A stretch of 64,000 nucleotides of DNA, from the NCBI GenBank assembly GCA_003963305.1, contig RXJR01000021.1:40001-104000 (forward strand). The letters are read 5' to 3'. Below, one piece after another: positions 45,414 to 53,590 of the stretch. The notes below the pieces were generated by a model, which saw only the letters and a list, made by a program, of their open reading frames with translations, did not search any database and was not told where the DNA came from. A program made the position numbers and the translations under genes. Numbering within the stretch: the stretch's first letter is position 1; each line of letters begins with the position of its first letter. This DNA comes from Candidatus Melainabacteria bacterium (GTDB lineage: Bacteria > Cyanobacteriota > Vampirovibrionia > Obscuribacterales > Obscuribacteraceae).

Positions 45414-46280
45414 CTAGAAGCCTATGCGAAAACTGCCACTGGCATTATGACCGATCGGGATGCGAATGCTTATGCCCGAACGATTCCCGAAGCAAGGTCC
45501 ACCGTATCCGCCGCCGTATCCATCGTTATAGACCGGATAGCTGCCGTTTCCGAAACATCCGCCGTTGTCGCCATAATAAGGGCGCGGGGGCTCGTGCCGA
45601 CCGTTGTAGCGACGACAGTTCTCGTTATACATCTGAATTCTTACGGCTTCATCGCAATCACGCTGCATCTGATACTGACGCATCTGGTCAATGCGCTGCT
45701 GCTGCTCGAATTGCTGCCTGTATTGCTGCTCACGAGCCATCTCGATGCGCTGCTGCATTATCGCCTGCTGGTCATACTCACGCTGCCGAGCAGCGTCTAT
45801 ACGCGCTTGCATGTCGTCATAGCGTGGGGCCCGGTCAGGAATCCGGTAGCTTCCGTTATATTGAGACCTGTCATTATCATAGAACGAAGTGCCATTGTTC
45901 TCTCTTAAGCGGGAGAGATTTGGATCACAGTGGCGGAAGTCCATACGCGAGTCGCGGCGGTAATCAGCTCCGTCGATTGGCGTCTGATTGAAGTATGCAT
46001 TCTTACAGTGAACATTGTTGATGATGACTGTTCCATCAGCAGTCACTTCACGGGTCGTAAAATTCTGTGGATAGTCACTTGGCCGCATTCTCCCCGGCAT
46101 TCTATCGCCGTGGAAAGCATCATACTGGTCGTCACCGTTCTGACCGTTTTGCCGACCACTGCCATCGTATATGTAGCGATCGCCATTTTGATTGGACGGC
46201 AGCTGGCGCTGATCGCCGCTCCACCTGTACATGTCTTCATTCCCACCATTACCGGGATACGAGCTGGGACGATCGGACAT
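45414..46280 (-). CDS. Gln/Arg/Tyr-rich low-complexity protein
   Basis: The 288-residue protein begins polar and Gly/Asn-rich, has a small ordered-looking part with cysteines (TVIINNVHCKNAYFNQTP), a long charged helix with Gln/Arg repeats (QQRIEMAREQQYRQQFEQQQ), and a Gly/Tyr-rich end (NDGYGGGYGGPCFGNRSG). No signal peptide or membrane helix. Such composition occurs in proteins that coat spores or appendages or bind RNA, but none is shown here. ATG start with AAGGAG, so translation is likely. Confidence 0.6.
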   Translation of the reverse strand: MSDRPSSYPGNGGNEDMYRWSGDQRQLPSNQNGDRYIYDGSGRQNGQNGDDQYDAFHGDRMPGRMRPSDYPQNFTTREVTADGTVIINNVHCKNAYFNQTPIDGADYRRDSRMDFRHCDPNLSRLRENNGTSFYDNDRSQYNGSYRIPDRAPRYDDMQARIDAARQREYDQQAIMQQRIEMAREQQYRQQFEQQQRIDQMRQYQMQRDCDEAVRIQMYNENCRRYNGRHEPPRPYYGDNGGCFGNGSYPVYNDGYGGGYGGPCFGNRSGISIRIPIGHNASGSFRIGF

Positions 46281-47382
46281 AATGAACTCCTTAAATATGA
46301 CGCGCGGGCTGAAGGGAACGCTTGCTTATATACATATTCCTGAATAATTGGACTGTCAATGGGAGAAGCCCCACCTTAAACCTTGTATCCCTGAACTGGT
46401 GGGACTCTCTTTTAGCGACGGCTGAGGTACACAATCCGTACGACTCATAAAATTATGCCCTCATCGGTCAGAGATGAACCCGAAATCAGCTTTCTATGGA
46501 GTAACTATACTGACGGCGTGTGAGCATCTAGTGACATTCCAGATTAAACCGTGCGTAAGGGCTGAGATTCGATAGACAGGTGTCGACCGCAATTGGGTTC
46601 ACCGCAATTGGGTTGATCCCACTTTCTCGCTCGGAATCGGATCACCACGATTTCCTGATCGGAATCGGGTGTTGTTCGTGATTTCCAGATCGACATCGCG
46701 TCGACCGAAATTTTTCGATCGTAACGGGTTGACCGCAACAAGTTCACATCACAAATCAGAATTAGTCTTAGTGTTTGAATCGCAAGGAACGTTGAACACA
46801 CAAGGAAACATCCTGATTTGCAACAGATCGGGAACACAAAACCAAAAACGAAAGTCAATAAAATCAATGCACCACTTTTTGATTCTTGTGCTATAGTCAA
46901 AGAACGTTTCGTCAGGGAAATAAGATCGTGAACCGCGTATTCCAGCATCAAAGCCAGAGTCTCAGCCAGTTTAGCTGGTTGCTCTTTGCGCTGTTGAATG
47001 TCACTGCTGGAAAAAATCAAAAGGTTTACGCTCATGATTCTCTATTACAACAACAAGATTTGCTTCTGCAATAACACTGATTGCCCATCGGGAATCAAGC
47101 GCAGACTGCGCCATTCCAGCGTCGCTCTGGCGCGGAGCATGCTTCCTCGCAGTAGCCATAGACTGCATTATAGTGCCGGTGGACTGGTTCACCAGCGAAG
47201 ACGACTCGTCGTCTCGCAGCAAGAGATCCATCCGGCAGAGTCCTGGCAAAAGCTCTTCAGATGGCAGGTTCGGGGCGCCAGTGGTGAAACTCGTCCCAGA
47301 AGTTTATCGCTGACTTAAACTACGTTCAATCAAACAATATATGGCACTACATATAGTGCCTCAGATTAATTCGTTCAATTAT
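46281..47382. other. 1.1 kb non-coding region upstream of tRNA array
   Basis: No convincing gene. A tandem 15-base repeat (accgcaattgggttc) lies at 46586-46615 and TCGGAATCGG recurs nearby. TGCTATAGT at 46890-46897 looks like an extended -10 promoter. A 7-base-pair hairpin, GGCACTA-CATA-TAGTGCC, lies at 47343-47360 just before the first tRNA. A minus-strand frame of 163 codons (46544-47035) and a short plus-strand one (46928-47074) have no family features. Confidence 0.5.
46868..46897 (+). promoter_or_regulatory. Possible extended -10 promoter
   Basis: TGCTATAGT matches an extended -10 (TGnTATAAT-type). The -35 region, TGCACC at 46868, is poor. It points towards the tRNA array about 480 bases away and could drive a long precursor RNA. 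Confidence 0.3.
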
Positions 47383-47453
47383 TGGCCGTTCGTCTAATGG
47401 TAGGACCTCACCCTTTGAAGGTGAAGATCTTGGTTCGAATCCAAGGTGGCCAG
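47383..47453 (+). tRNA. tRNA-Gln (TTG)
   Basis: A 71-base cloverleaf: acceptor TGGCCGT with GTGGCCA, anticodon loop CTTTGAA (anticodon TTG), T-arm CTTGG-TTCGAAT-CCAAG, discriminator G. The U1-A72 pair and G73 fit bacterial tRNA-Gln. CCA is not encoded. Confidence 0.9.
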
Positions 47454-47457
47454 AATC

Positions 47458-47530
47458 GTGCATGTCGTCCAGAGGCCTAGGATGCCTGGTTGTGATTCAG
47501 GCGACACGAGTTCGAATCTCGTCATGCACT
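47458..47530 (+). tRNA. tRNA-His (GTG)
   Basis: Acceptor GTGCATG with CATGCAC, anticodon loop TTGTGAT (anticodon GTG), T-arm ACGAG-TTCGAAT-CTCGT. The base before the acceptor is C and the discriminator is T, so the usual G-1/C73 pair of tRNA-His is missing. The D-arm (GTCCAGAGGCCTAGGAT) is like that of tRNA-Glu. CCA follows directly. Confidence 0.75.
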
Positions 47531-47534
47531 CCAA

Positions 47535-47608
47535 GCCCGGTTAGGAGAATTGGCAAATCCGCCTGACTTAGAATCAGGACTTTCTCGGTTCGAGTCCGAG
47601 ACTGGGCA
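47535..47608 (+). tRNA. tRNA-Leu (TAG), short variable arm
   Basis: Acceptor GCCCGGT with ACTGGGC, anticodon loop CTTAGAA (anticodon TAG), T-arm CTCGG-TTCGAGT-CCGAG, discriminator A, CCA encoded. The variable loop is only about five bases, whereas leucine tRNAs normally have a long variable arm. Confidence 0.75.
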
Positions 47609-47612
47609 CCAC

Positions 47613-47683
47613 GCGCAAGTCGGTTAACGGTAAACCAGCGAGCTCCAACCTCGCGACTCGTGGTTCAAATCCACGCTTGCGTG
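47613..47683 (+). tRNA. tRNA-Trp (CCA)
   Basis: Acceptor GCGCAAG with CTTGCGT (first pair G-T), anticodon loop CTCCAAC (anticodon CCA), T-arm CGTGG-TTCAAAT-CCACG, discriminator G. CCA end not encoded. Confidence 0.85.
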
Positions 47684-47790
47684 AATTACAAGCCACCTGC
47701 GCACCATAAACGGTGCGCAGCGACACCGCATGCGATCAGCCACGCATGTCGAAATTGTTCACGATGCATAACGCAGCCGTGTAACTCCGT
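47684..47790. other. Spacer in tRNA array with GTGCGC hairpin
   Basis: The only long spacer of the array, 107 bases. It holds a hairpin TGCGCACC-ATAAAC-GGTGCGCA (47698-47719). I could not fold it into a tRNA; it may hold a decayed one. Confidence 0.4.
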
Positions 47791-47871
47791 AGAGATGAGG
47801 CGAATGGAAGCAAGCTCTTTGCTAAAGAGTCACCGTGAAAGCGGCAGCAGGTTCGAATCCTGTCATCTCTG
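47791..47871 (+). tRNA. tRNA-Ser (GCT)
   Basis: Acceptor AGAGATG with CATCTCT, anticodon loop TTGCTAA (anticodon GCT), a class II variable arm CCG-TGAAAG-CGG, T-arm GCAGG-TTCGAAT-CCTGT, discriminator G. The D-arm is very short. Confidence 0.82.
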
Positions 47872-47878
47872 ATTAAAC

Positions 47879-47951
47879 GCCAACATAGCAATGATGGTTC
47901 ACGCACTCGCCTGAAGAGCGAGACATCTCAGTTCGATCCTGAGTGTTGGCA
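47879..47951 (+). tRNA. tRNA-Phe (GAA)
   Basis: Acceptor GCCAACA with TGTTGGC, anticodon arm CTCGC-CTGAAGA-GCGAG (anticodon GAA), T-arm CTCAG-TTCGATC-CTGAG, discriminator A. The D-arm has only a two-base-pair stem. It ends five bases before the end of the convergent CPBP gene. Confidence 0.82.
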
Positions 47952-47956
47952 AAATA

Positions 47957-50900
47957 TTATTCGTGCTTACGTTTGTCTGCGATTAGAACAAAGACAGTAG
48001 CAAGCAATGGCAGGCAGAAAAAGCCAACTGAAATTGCAATTTCATTGGTACCCACTATGGCGCCATGCTCCAGCAGCTCGCTCAGACGCATACCCGCCAT
48101 CACCTCAAAAGCCAGGAAAACATAGCTCAATAAATTCGAACGGAAAACTCTCATTACAAAAAAGAGTCCAACAGCGAGGTATACCGTTGTGGCTATGAAT
48201 GAGGCTGCGATGTCCTGCCAGAACCATTGCGAGGTGCTCATCAGAACTGCACAGAAAAGAACAAAGATCGTTGAGCGCATTTTCGTCGAAAGAAATTTCT
48301 TCCAGAGCGCGGCACCAATAGTAAAAAGAGTCAGGGACAACATAACACCGCTCAACACGGCGGTGACGATATCAGCAGACGGAAATAGCGATGAGAAAAT
48401 CGCCGGCATAAACTTTGGAATATCCAGACGAACCTGGGGAGTCAACGGCGCCATTACTGAATTCTGCATGAATTTGACAAACGTCCATGTCAGACAAAGA
48501 CTATAGGAGCCCAAAAGAGCATCCAACCATATGTTGCTTCGCATTTCACGTTCGTATTGATTGTGGGGTTTGAGCAAAAACCCGTGCCGCAGTTGATTGG
48601 CAATCGCAGGAAAACACAGACGGATAGTCGCAAACGCAGCAAGCGCAAGCAGCAGATAGCCGCAGGAGACAAGTAAAACCTTGAGAGATTCCTGGGCCAG
48701 AGATTGAGCCATAAACGAATTGAGATCTTCTGCAGTGTTGTAACTGTAGAACAACTTCGGCGCACTATTAATAGTAGAAAGAACTGTAACGAGGAGCGCC
48801 AATCCACCTACTATCAGGGGACCGGTCCATCTGATCGACGTGGCGCGCAGTACGTGAATAATCCAATACAAGGCGGAAACTAACAAAACAAAACCAAACA
48901 CATAACGCATCACAGTGTTTAACTGCTGATACCACTTCTGCTTGATGCGAGGCCACGACCATGAGTCTGGCAGGTCGTAATCAATCCTCAACTCTGAAAT
49001 CTGATCACCTTTGACACCAGCTTTGATTTTGGAAGCTGTAGCGCCGACATTGAATTTCGGCACATTCAACTCGAATTCATAGTCAACACGCTCGGGGCGA
49101 ACAATCCGGTTTCCACCTAAAACTTTGTACGGGATAAACTCAGGCCGATTCTTCTTCAAATACGCGTCAACAATGGTTAGCGCCTCAGATTCCGACAACC
49201 TGGCGCCTTTGCCCTCATCAATATTTTCCAGAATAGTGGCACGCTTGCGTCCATCCGCATTCATGAAGACCCAATAGACCTTCGACTCCTGCGGTTTAAA
49301 GAATCGGACTCTCCATTCCAGACACGGCTCAGTCTGAGAATAGAGTTCGGAAGTTAGCGATTTGCCGAGTTGCTCAAAAATATATTGCCAGGTCATCGAA
49401 TCAGACTGCTCAGGCTTTGCAATCAATTCGATCTCACTTTGATAGCCGCCATCGACAACCATATCTTCCTGTAAATATTTCTTGGCTAGAGTCAGAGCTT
49501 GCCCAGAGCCGATAGTCAACTTCTTGTCGGCTCCGATTGGTTCGGGCGTCGGCAGAAACGAAGCCCCCAGACAAAGCAGTGCCGTAACCGTCAGACCCAG
49601 GCGCCACCGTCTCGACAGAGGCACATATTTACTTTCAGAACGATCGATCTCAATTTCCACTTTCTCTTTTGGCGGCACTGGAACTTCAGATGCAGCGTTA
49701 GAAAGATCCGTAACAGCGATGCCCTTTTTCTTTGCCCATTGTCGACCGACGAATGCGGCAACAAGAAAGGGAATCAGACAAATTACGGCTGGACCAGTCA
49801 GCAAGAGCTGGTGGGTTGCAAACACCGGTTCAACGGTGAGAAATGCATCGTACAGATAGTGAGCCACGAAGCAGGGTAAGATGCCATACCTGTTGATAAT
49901 CCAACCAAAAACCATTCCTACGACTGTCAACTCGACTCCGCGAGCATAGCTTGGTTGTTGCGGATACTGGCTGTGAGCGAAACCCCAGATCACAGCTTGT
50001 ATAAAGTTGGCCAGCCAGAAATTTTTCAATAAGCGCTTGAGCAGACCTAACCCTACAACCCGACACGACAATTCTTCCAATCCAGCAGCGCTCACGCCAA
50101 TCAAAGCGGCGCTGATAGCCGGACAAACCGTGCCGACTGTCTTGTAGTCATCGACCCCAAGCGGACAGAAAAAATTGAACTTCTGCCCGACCATGTAATA
50201 CGAGATCACCCAGAGCATCATGCCACCAACAGCGAGATACCCATATATGGTCTTCTGGAAAAAGTCAGGCTGTGACATGCCTTTCAACGAAAGAAGGGAA
50301 GGCATTGCCATGTGCCGAGGCCAGGTCTTGCGATAGATAATTTCACCGCCACCAATCAAACTGAGGCTCAATAAAAATGCTGCAACGATTCCCAGAGCCA
50401 GAACCATCAGGTGATTGGTGACAAAATTGGCCATGGTCAATTTTGTTTCGTACTGCGTATCGACAGTGTTTGTCCAGTTGTTGCCTTGATCGAGCAGAAG
50501 TAACAGGACCACAATCAGACTGCCAACCAGCGCAAAACGCCAGCGAATGTTGTGAGTGTTCAACCCATAAATGAAGGCTCCGACTGTAGCAACAAGAAAA
50601 ACAAAAATAAAGAAAGACGCTACTTTGCCGAGCAATTCATTGTTTTCGCGAATCTTTTTATACACTCGCGTCCAGGTGTCGGAAGGCGCAAGGTAATAGC
50701 GATAGGTTGAAACCTTATTGCCGGCGATTTCTACGCGAATACGAAGCGTCGACTCTGGAAAACCGGATTTTCGCCATTCAAAATGCTGGTCGACACGATT
50801 GGGCTTAACTTCCGTTCCATAATCGAAAAGCTCATACTTGCTCAGATCTTGCTTGCCGATCTTTGCGACAAAATCCTCAGCCAGCCGCTGCGCCTCCTCC

Positions 50901-51370
50901 TTGCTCAGAGACGGAAGTTTCAAATCATTCTCCAACTTATGGAAGACTGATTTCAGCTGACCGCTTGTGGTATACGCGATGTAGAGCTGCTCTTGATTGA
51001 GTTCTTTACAGAAGCGAGTGCGCCACAACCACACCGGAACATCATTTTTCATCAACTGATTAGCGGCCTTGATGCCCAAATTGAACTCCAGTACTGTTTT
51101 CGCCTCGTCGTCGTCGAGAAATACTGTCGTCTGAATAGTTCTGTTGAGGTCATAACCAAGCTGCGTCGCCAATTCCCGAGCTTGCATCGCCGCTTGTTTA
51201 TTGGTCAGCGCGTAGTTTATTGAAGCAGCAGGAAAAACCTGTTTATTGAACAGCGCATAAAAGCAAAAACCGCTTACGGCTATGATTATCCAGAGTGGTC
51301 CAATCGAAATTTTGCTGTAGACAGCACCAGCAGCCGGGCTCTCTGATTTATCGGTGGGCTCAGAACTCAA
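47957..51370 (-). CDS. Giant CPBP (CAAX-type) membrane protease with duplicated domains
   Basis: The 1137-residue membrane protein has a first membrane helix near 26-45, a periplasmic region (50-240) with PepSY-like features, helices at 240-330, and a CPBP domain at about 340-560. CPBP motifs are present: LEELSCRVVG (EExxxR), WGFAHSQ, and HYLYDAF. After a polar loop a second half begins: helix (LTVTALLCLGASFLP), a second periplasmic region of the same kind (SGQALTLAKKYL, ESEALTIVDAYLKKN) and a second set of helices (840-1130) that has no EExxxR. It seems to be a duplication where only the first copy keeps the catalytic site. CPBP proteases act on prenylated proteins or bacteriocin-like peptides. 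TTG start. Confidence 0.82.
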   Translation of the reverse strand: MSSEPTDKSESPAAGAVYSKISIGPLWIIIAVSGFCFYALFNKQVFPAASINYALTNKQAAMQARELATQLGYDLNRTIQTTVFLDDDEAKTVLEFNLGIKAANQLMKNDVPVWLWRTRFCKELNQEQLYIAYTTSGQLKSVFHKLENDLKLPSLSKEEAQRLAEDFVAKIGKQDLSKYELFDYGTEVKPNRVDQHFEWRKSGFPESTLRIRVEIAGNKVSTYRYYLAPSDTWTRVYKKIRENNELLGKVASFFIFVFLVATVGAFIYGLNTHNIRWRFALVGSLIVVLLLLLDQGNNWTNTVDTQYETKLTMANFVTNHLMVLALGIVAAFLLSLSLIGGGEIIYRKTWPRHMAMPSLLSLKGMSQPDFFQKTIYGYLAVGGMMLWVISYYMVGQKFNFFCPLGVDDYKTVGTVCPAISAALIGVSAAGLEELSCRVVGLGLLKRLLKNFWLANFIQAVIWGFAHSQYPQQPSYARGVELTVVGMVFGWIINRYGILPCFVAHYLYDAFLTVEPVFATHQLLLTGPAVICLIPFLVAAFVGRQWAKKKGIAVTDLSNAASEVPVPPKEKVEIEIDRSESKYVPLSRRWRLGLTVTALLCLGASFLPTPEPIGADKKLTIGSGQALTLAKKYLQEDMVVDGGYQSEIELIAKPEQSDSMTWQYIFEQLGKSLTSELYSQTEPCLEWRVRFFKPQESKVYWVFMNADGRKRATILENIDEGKGARLSESEALTIVDAYLKKNRPEFIPYKVLGGNRIVRPERVDYEFELNVPKFNVGATASKIKAGVKGDQISELRIDYDLPDSWSWPRIKQKWYQQLNTVMRYVFGFVLLVSALYWIIHVLRATSIRWTGPLIVGGLALLVTVLSTINSAPKLFYSYNTAEDLNSFMAQSLAQESLKVLLVSCGYLLLALAAFATIRLCFPAIANQLRHGFLLKPHNQYEREMRSNIWLDALLGSYSLCLTWTFVKFMQNSVMAPLTPQVRLDIPKFMPAIFSSLFPSADIVTAVLSGVMLSLTLFTIGAALWKKFLSTKMRSTIFVLFCAVLMSTSQWFWQDIAASFIATTVYLAVGLFFVMRVFRSNLLSYVFLAFEVMAGMRLSELLEHGAIVGTNEIAISVGFFCLPLLATVFVLIADKRKHE

Positions 51371-51406
51371 TTGGCACCGTATCTGGTATTCACACCACTA
51401 GTAGTG

Positions 51407-51946
51407 TTAGTGAGCCAGCAATGCCAAAAGTTTCGGTACAAAAACAATCATTCCGATGGCAGCAGCAGCAACAGAAGCAATTAAAACCGCAGCGGCAGCC
51501 GTATCTTTTGCATAGCGGGCTGACTCATGATACTCGTTGTTTGACGAAATATCGACCAGGTGTTCAAGCGACGTGTTGACGAACTCCGCAGAAACGACAA
51601 TTGACATAGCAACAATCAATGAAATCCAGTCTTGAGTGCTGACCTTCAACCACAGACCCAGCACTGTCACGACCAGAACCAGTGAGAAGTGGATACGCAC
51701 ATTGCGTTCCTCTTTCAAACCGATCCAGATGCCGTGAAAGGCATGGTAAAAAGATTCAATCATAGTAATCGCAGGTCCAGTTTTACGATGCCAAGCTTGA
51801 GGCACTATGGTTGAAACTTGAGCTGCCGCACTTGGCTCGGTGTAGGCGGACTCTAGGCTCTCGGGCGATACACCTGTCTCCATCAGATCAACAGTGCGAG
51901 AGCGGTGCTGAGCGACCTTGCCCTTCGGAACCCCTAGCGATTTCAA
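51407..51946 (-). CDS. dgkA: DgkA-type diacylglycerol/undecaprenol kinase
   Basis: DgkA phosphorylates diacylglycerol or undecaprenol at the inner membrane. The core (residues 62-179) shows GIWIGLKEERNVRIH, three helices, SAEFVNTSLEHLVDI and YAKDTAAAAVLIAS, all catalytic features of the family. The frame from a TTG at 51946 adds about 60 polar N-terminal residues rich in Ser, Thr and Pro; a later start is possible. It is followed by ybeY and a 24-bp repeat region; in many bacteria dgkA and ybeY are neighbours. Confidence 0.88.
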   Translation of the reverse strand: MKSLGVPKGKVAQHRSRTVDLMETGVSPESLESAYTEPSAAAQVSTIVPQAWHRKTGPAITMIESFYHAFHGIWIGLKEERNVRIHFSLVLVVTVLGLWLKVSTQDWISLIVAMSIVVSAEFVNTSLEHLVDISSNNEYHESARYAKDTAAAAVLIASVAAAAIGMIVFVPKLLALLAH

Positions 51947-52104
51947 AGCAGTACCCCCGATGCCATCCGCTCATTTGCTTAACTGCATTCAATCTGCAGA
52001 GCTGCCATAAAATTCACCATAACACAGGGTTGTTAAGAACAACAAGGTTATTCGGTTAGCATTGTTAAGAGGCGCGCACATGGGCGTAAAGGCTTGAGGC
52101 ACGC

Positions 52105-52176
52105 GGCACGCGCGCGCTCCATGCATGCGACACGCGTGGGCTCGATGCACGCGGGACGCGTGCGCTCCATGGGGCG
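52105..52176. repeat. Three imperfect 24-bp tandem repeats
   Basis: Units begin at 52105, 52129 and 52153, each with ACGCG and a GCTC(C/G)ATG core. They lie between the end of ybeY and the start of dgkA on the minus strand and do not code. ACGCGT palindromes occur in the second and third units. Confidence 0.75.
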
Positions 52177-52191
52177 TTAGGTGTGTCGAAC

Positions 52192-52713
52192 CTAGCGGGT
52201 TACTCCGGCAGCGCCTAGCACTGCCTTCTGGCGCGAGAACATGTCTTTTTCCTGTGCCCTGGTGATGTGGTCGAAGCCAAGCACGTGTAACACTCCATGA
52301 ACAAATAAAAAGCAGATCTCGCGATCGAGGCTGTGCCGGAAATCATCAGCCTGCTCGATGGCTCTGTCAATTGAAATGACGATTTCGCCCAATTCAATAC
52401 TCTCTTGACCAAAGTCGGGCGGAAAATTCGCCGCTTCGCCATCAAATATCAAAGGGAACGAAAGCACGTCGGTAGCAGCATCTTTGCTGCGAAACTGTTC
52501 GTTCAGCTCCTGAATCTTCTTATTGCCAACGAACATAAGCTCGATGGAGCCCCGTTCGGCGATCAATTTCAACTGTTTTTTCGAGATGTGCCGGGCTGTA
52601 TCCTCTCTTAAATTGGCACAGACCTCATGAAAGAGCAGATCGAATGTTTTAGTCCACTTTTTCGTATCTATAGGTACCTTGCGCTGCTTATTGCTTACGT
52701 GAACCGCGCCCAT
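52192..52713 (-). CDS. ybeY: Endoribonuclease YbeY
   Basis: YbeY is a zinc RNase that matures 16S rRNA 3' ends and takes part in ribosome quality control. The 173-residue protein shows the zinc motif HGVLHVLGFDH and the upstream SIELMFVGNKKIQELNEQFR and TDVLSFPL. ATG 52713 is preferred: GGAG lies six bases upstream. A longer GTG frame to 52761 has no such site. Confidence 0.93.
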   Translation of the reverse strand: MGAVHVSNKQRKVPIDTKKWTKTFDLLFHEVCANLREDTARHISKKQLKLIAERGSIELMFVGNKKIQELNEQFRSKDAATDVLSFPLIFDGEAANFPPDFGQESIELGEIVISIDRAIEQADDFRHSLDREICFLFVHGVLHVLGFDHITRAQEKDMFSRQKAVLGAAGVTR

Positions 52714-52816
52714 ACAAATCTCCAGGGTCGTAATTAGCTCAGACACGGGCGCCGCGCCCACAGTTGCCTGAAAAGAGCCGTCATGTTAACATACACCACA
52801 TATGGAATCGTGTTGT

Positions 52817-52841
52817 CGTAGGCTTGGAACGTTAGCCTACG
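52817..52841 (+). promoter_or_regulatory. Stable leader hairpin before rimP operon
   Basis: CGTAGGCT-TGGAACGTT-AGCCTACG, eight paired bases with a nine-base loop, lies 55 bases before the rimP ATG. No T-run follows, so it is not an obvious terminator. It could be a control element of the rimP-nusA-infB operon. A palindrome ATGTTAACAT lies at 52783-52792. Confidence 0.4.
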
Positions 52842-52896
52842 GCATTCTCGTTTGTGGTCGTCCGTTCAAATCGGGCGCAAGATTGCCGCGATAAGC

Positions 52897-53517
52897 ATGT
52901 CCGACAAAAAAACTCTCGAACAAAAACTGCAGATTGTTACCGAAATCGCCGATGCGATTGCCGGTCCGCTCGGTTTGTTCGTCGTCGAATGCAAATTTGG
53001 ACAGCAGGGACGCAGACGCAGCCTCGAAGTAACAATCTTCAAGAAAGAATCATGGGTTTCACTGAGTGATTGCGAACAACTCAGCCGTTTACTGGAAGCT
53101 GAGTTGGATAAGCGAATGGCGACAGAAGGACCTTTGATTGAGGGCAGCTTTGATTTGCAAGTGCAGAGCCCGGGCATCGACAGACAGCTCAAGACAGAGA
53201 GAGAATTTAAGATTTTCACAGGTCAGATTGTGCAAGTTCAGAGCAAAGAAAAAGTGGGCGAACTTGGTATCAACTTCAAAGGCACCCTTGCCGGTATCGC
53301 TGATGGGAAGCTGCACTTAAGCAAAGCCTCAGCAATCAAACCGAAACAGCATGCAAAAGGAAAACAAGTCGCGAGCAAGGCGGAAGCGCCTCAAGACGTG
53401 ACAATCGATCTTAAAAGTTGCAGCACCGTCAAATTGTTCTCAGACGATCTGGCGAGGCAAAGTTCAGGCGAGAAATTGCCCGAACTCGATGGAGATGGCA
53501 CAGGCGGTCACGCTTAG
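52897..53517 (+). CDS. rimP: Ribosome maturation factor RimP
   Basis: RimP helps assemble the 30S subunit. The 206-residue product has the N-terminal domain (IAGPLGLFVVECKFGQQGRR) with the typical end QVQSPGIDRQL, and a C-terminal SH3-like domain with an unusual charged insertion (KPKQHAKGKQVASKAEAP). ATG 52897 is used; the frame is open further up. It leads the nusA-infB operon, its usual place. Confidence 0.92.
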   Translation: MSDKKTLEQKLQIVTEIADAIAGPLGLFVVECKFGQQGRRRSLEVTIFKKESWVSLSDCEQLSRLLEAELDKRMATEGPLIEGSFDLQVQSPGIDRQLKTEREFKIFTGQIVQVQSKEKVGELGINFKGTLAGIADGKLHLSKASAIKPKQHAKGKQVASKAEAPQDVTIDLKSCSTVKLFSDDLARQSSGEKLPELDGDGTGGHA

Positions 53518-53590
53518 CCACGACGACTAGCACGATGAGCTTGCTCATCAAAATACTGAACAACTGAATAAACTGTGGGAGAAAAATCAA

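Noticed and set aside
46544-47035. Minus-strand frame of 163 codons with a hydrophobic stretch
   Set aside because: The frame spans tandem DNA repeats, has no ribosome site that I can see and no domain; composition looks like chance.
46928-47074. Short plus-strand ORF after the possible promoter
   Set aside because: Starts at GTG with poor spacing to AGGG; 48 codons with no features. Kept only in the region note.
47684-47790. Possible extra tRNA in the array spacer
   Set aside because: The hairpin is clear but no T-arm and no acceptor pairing could be made.
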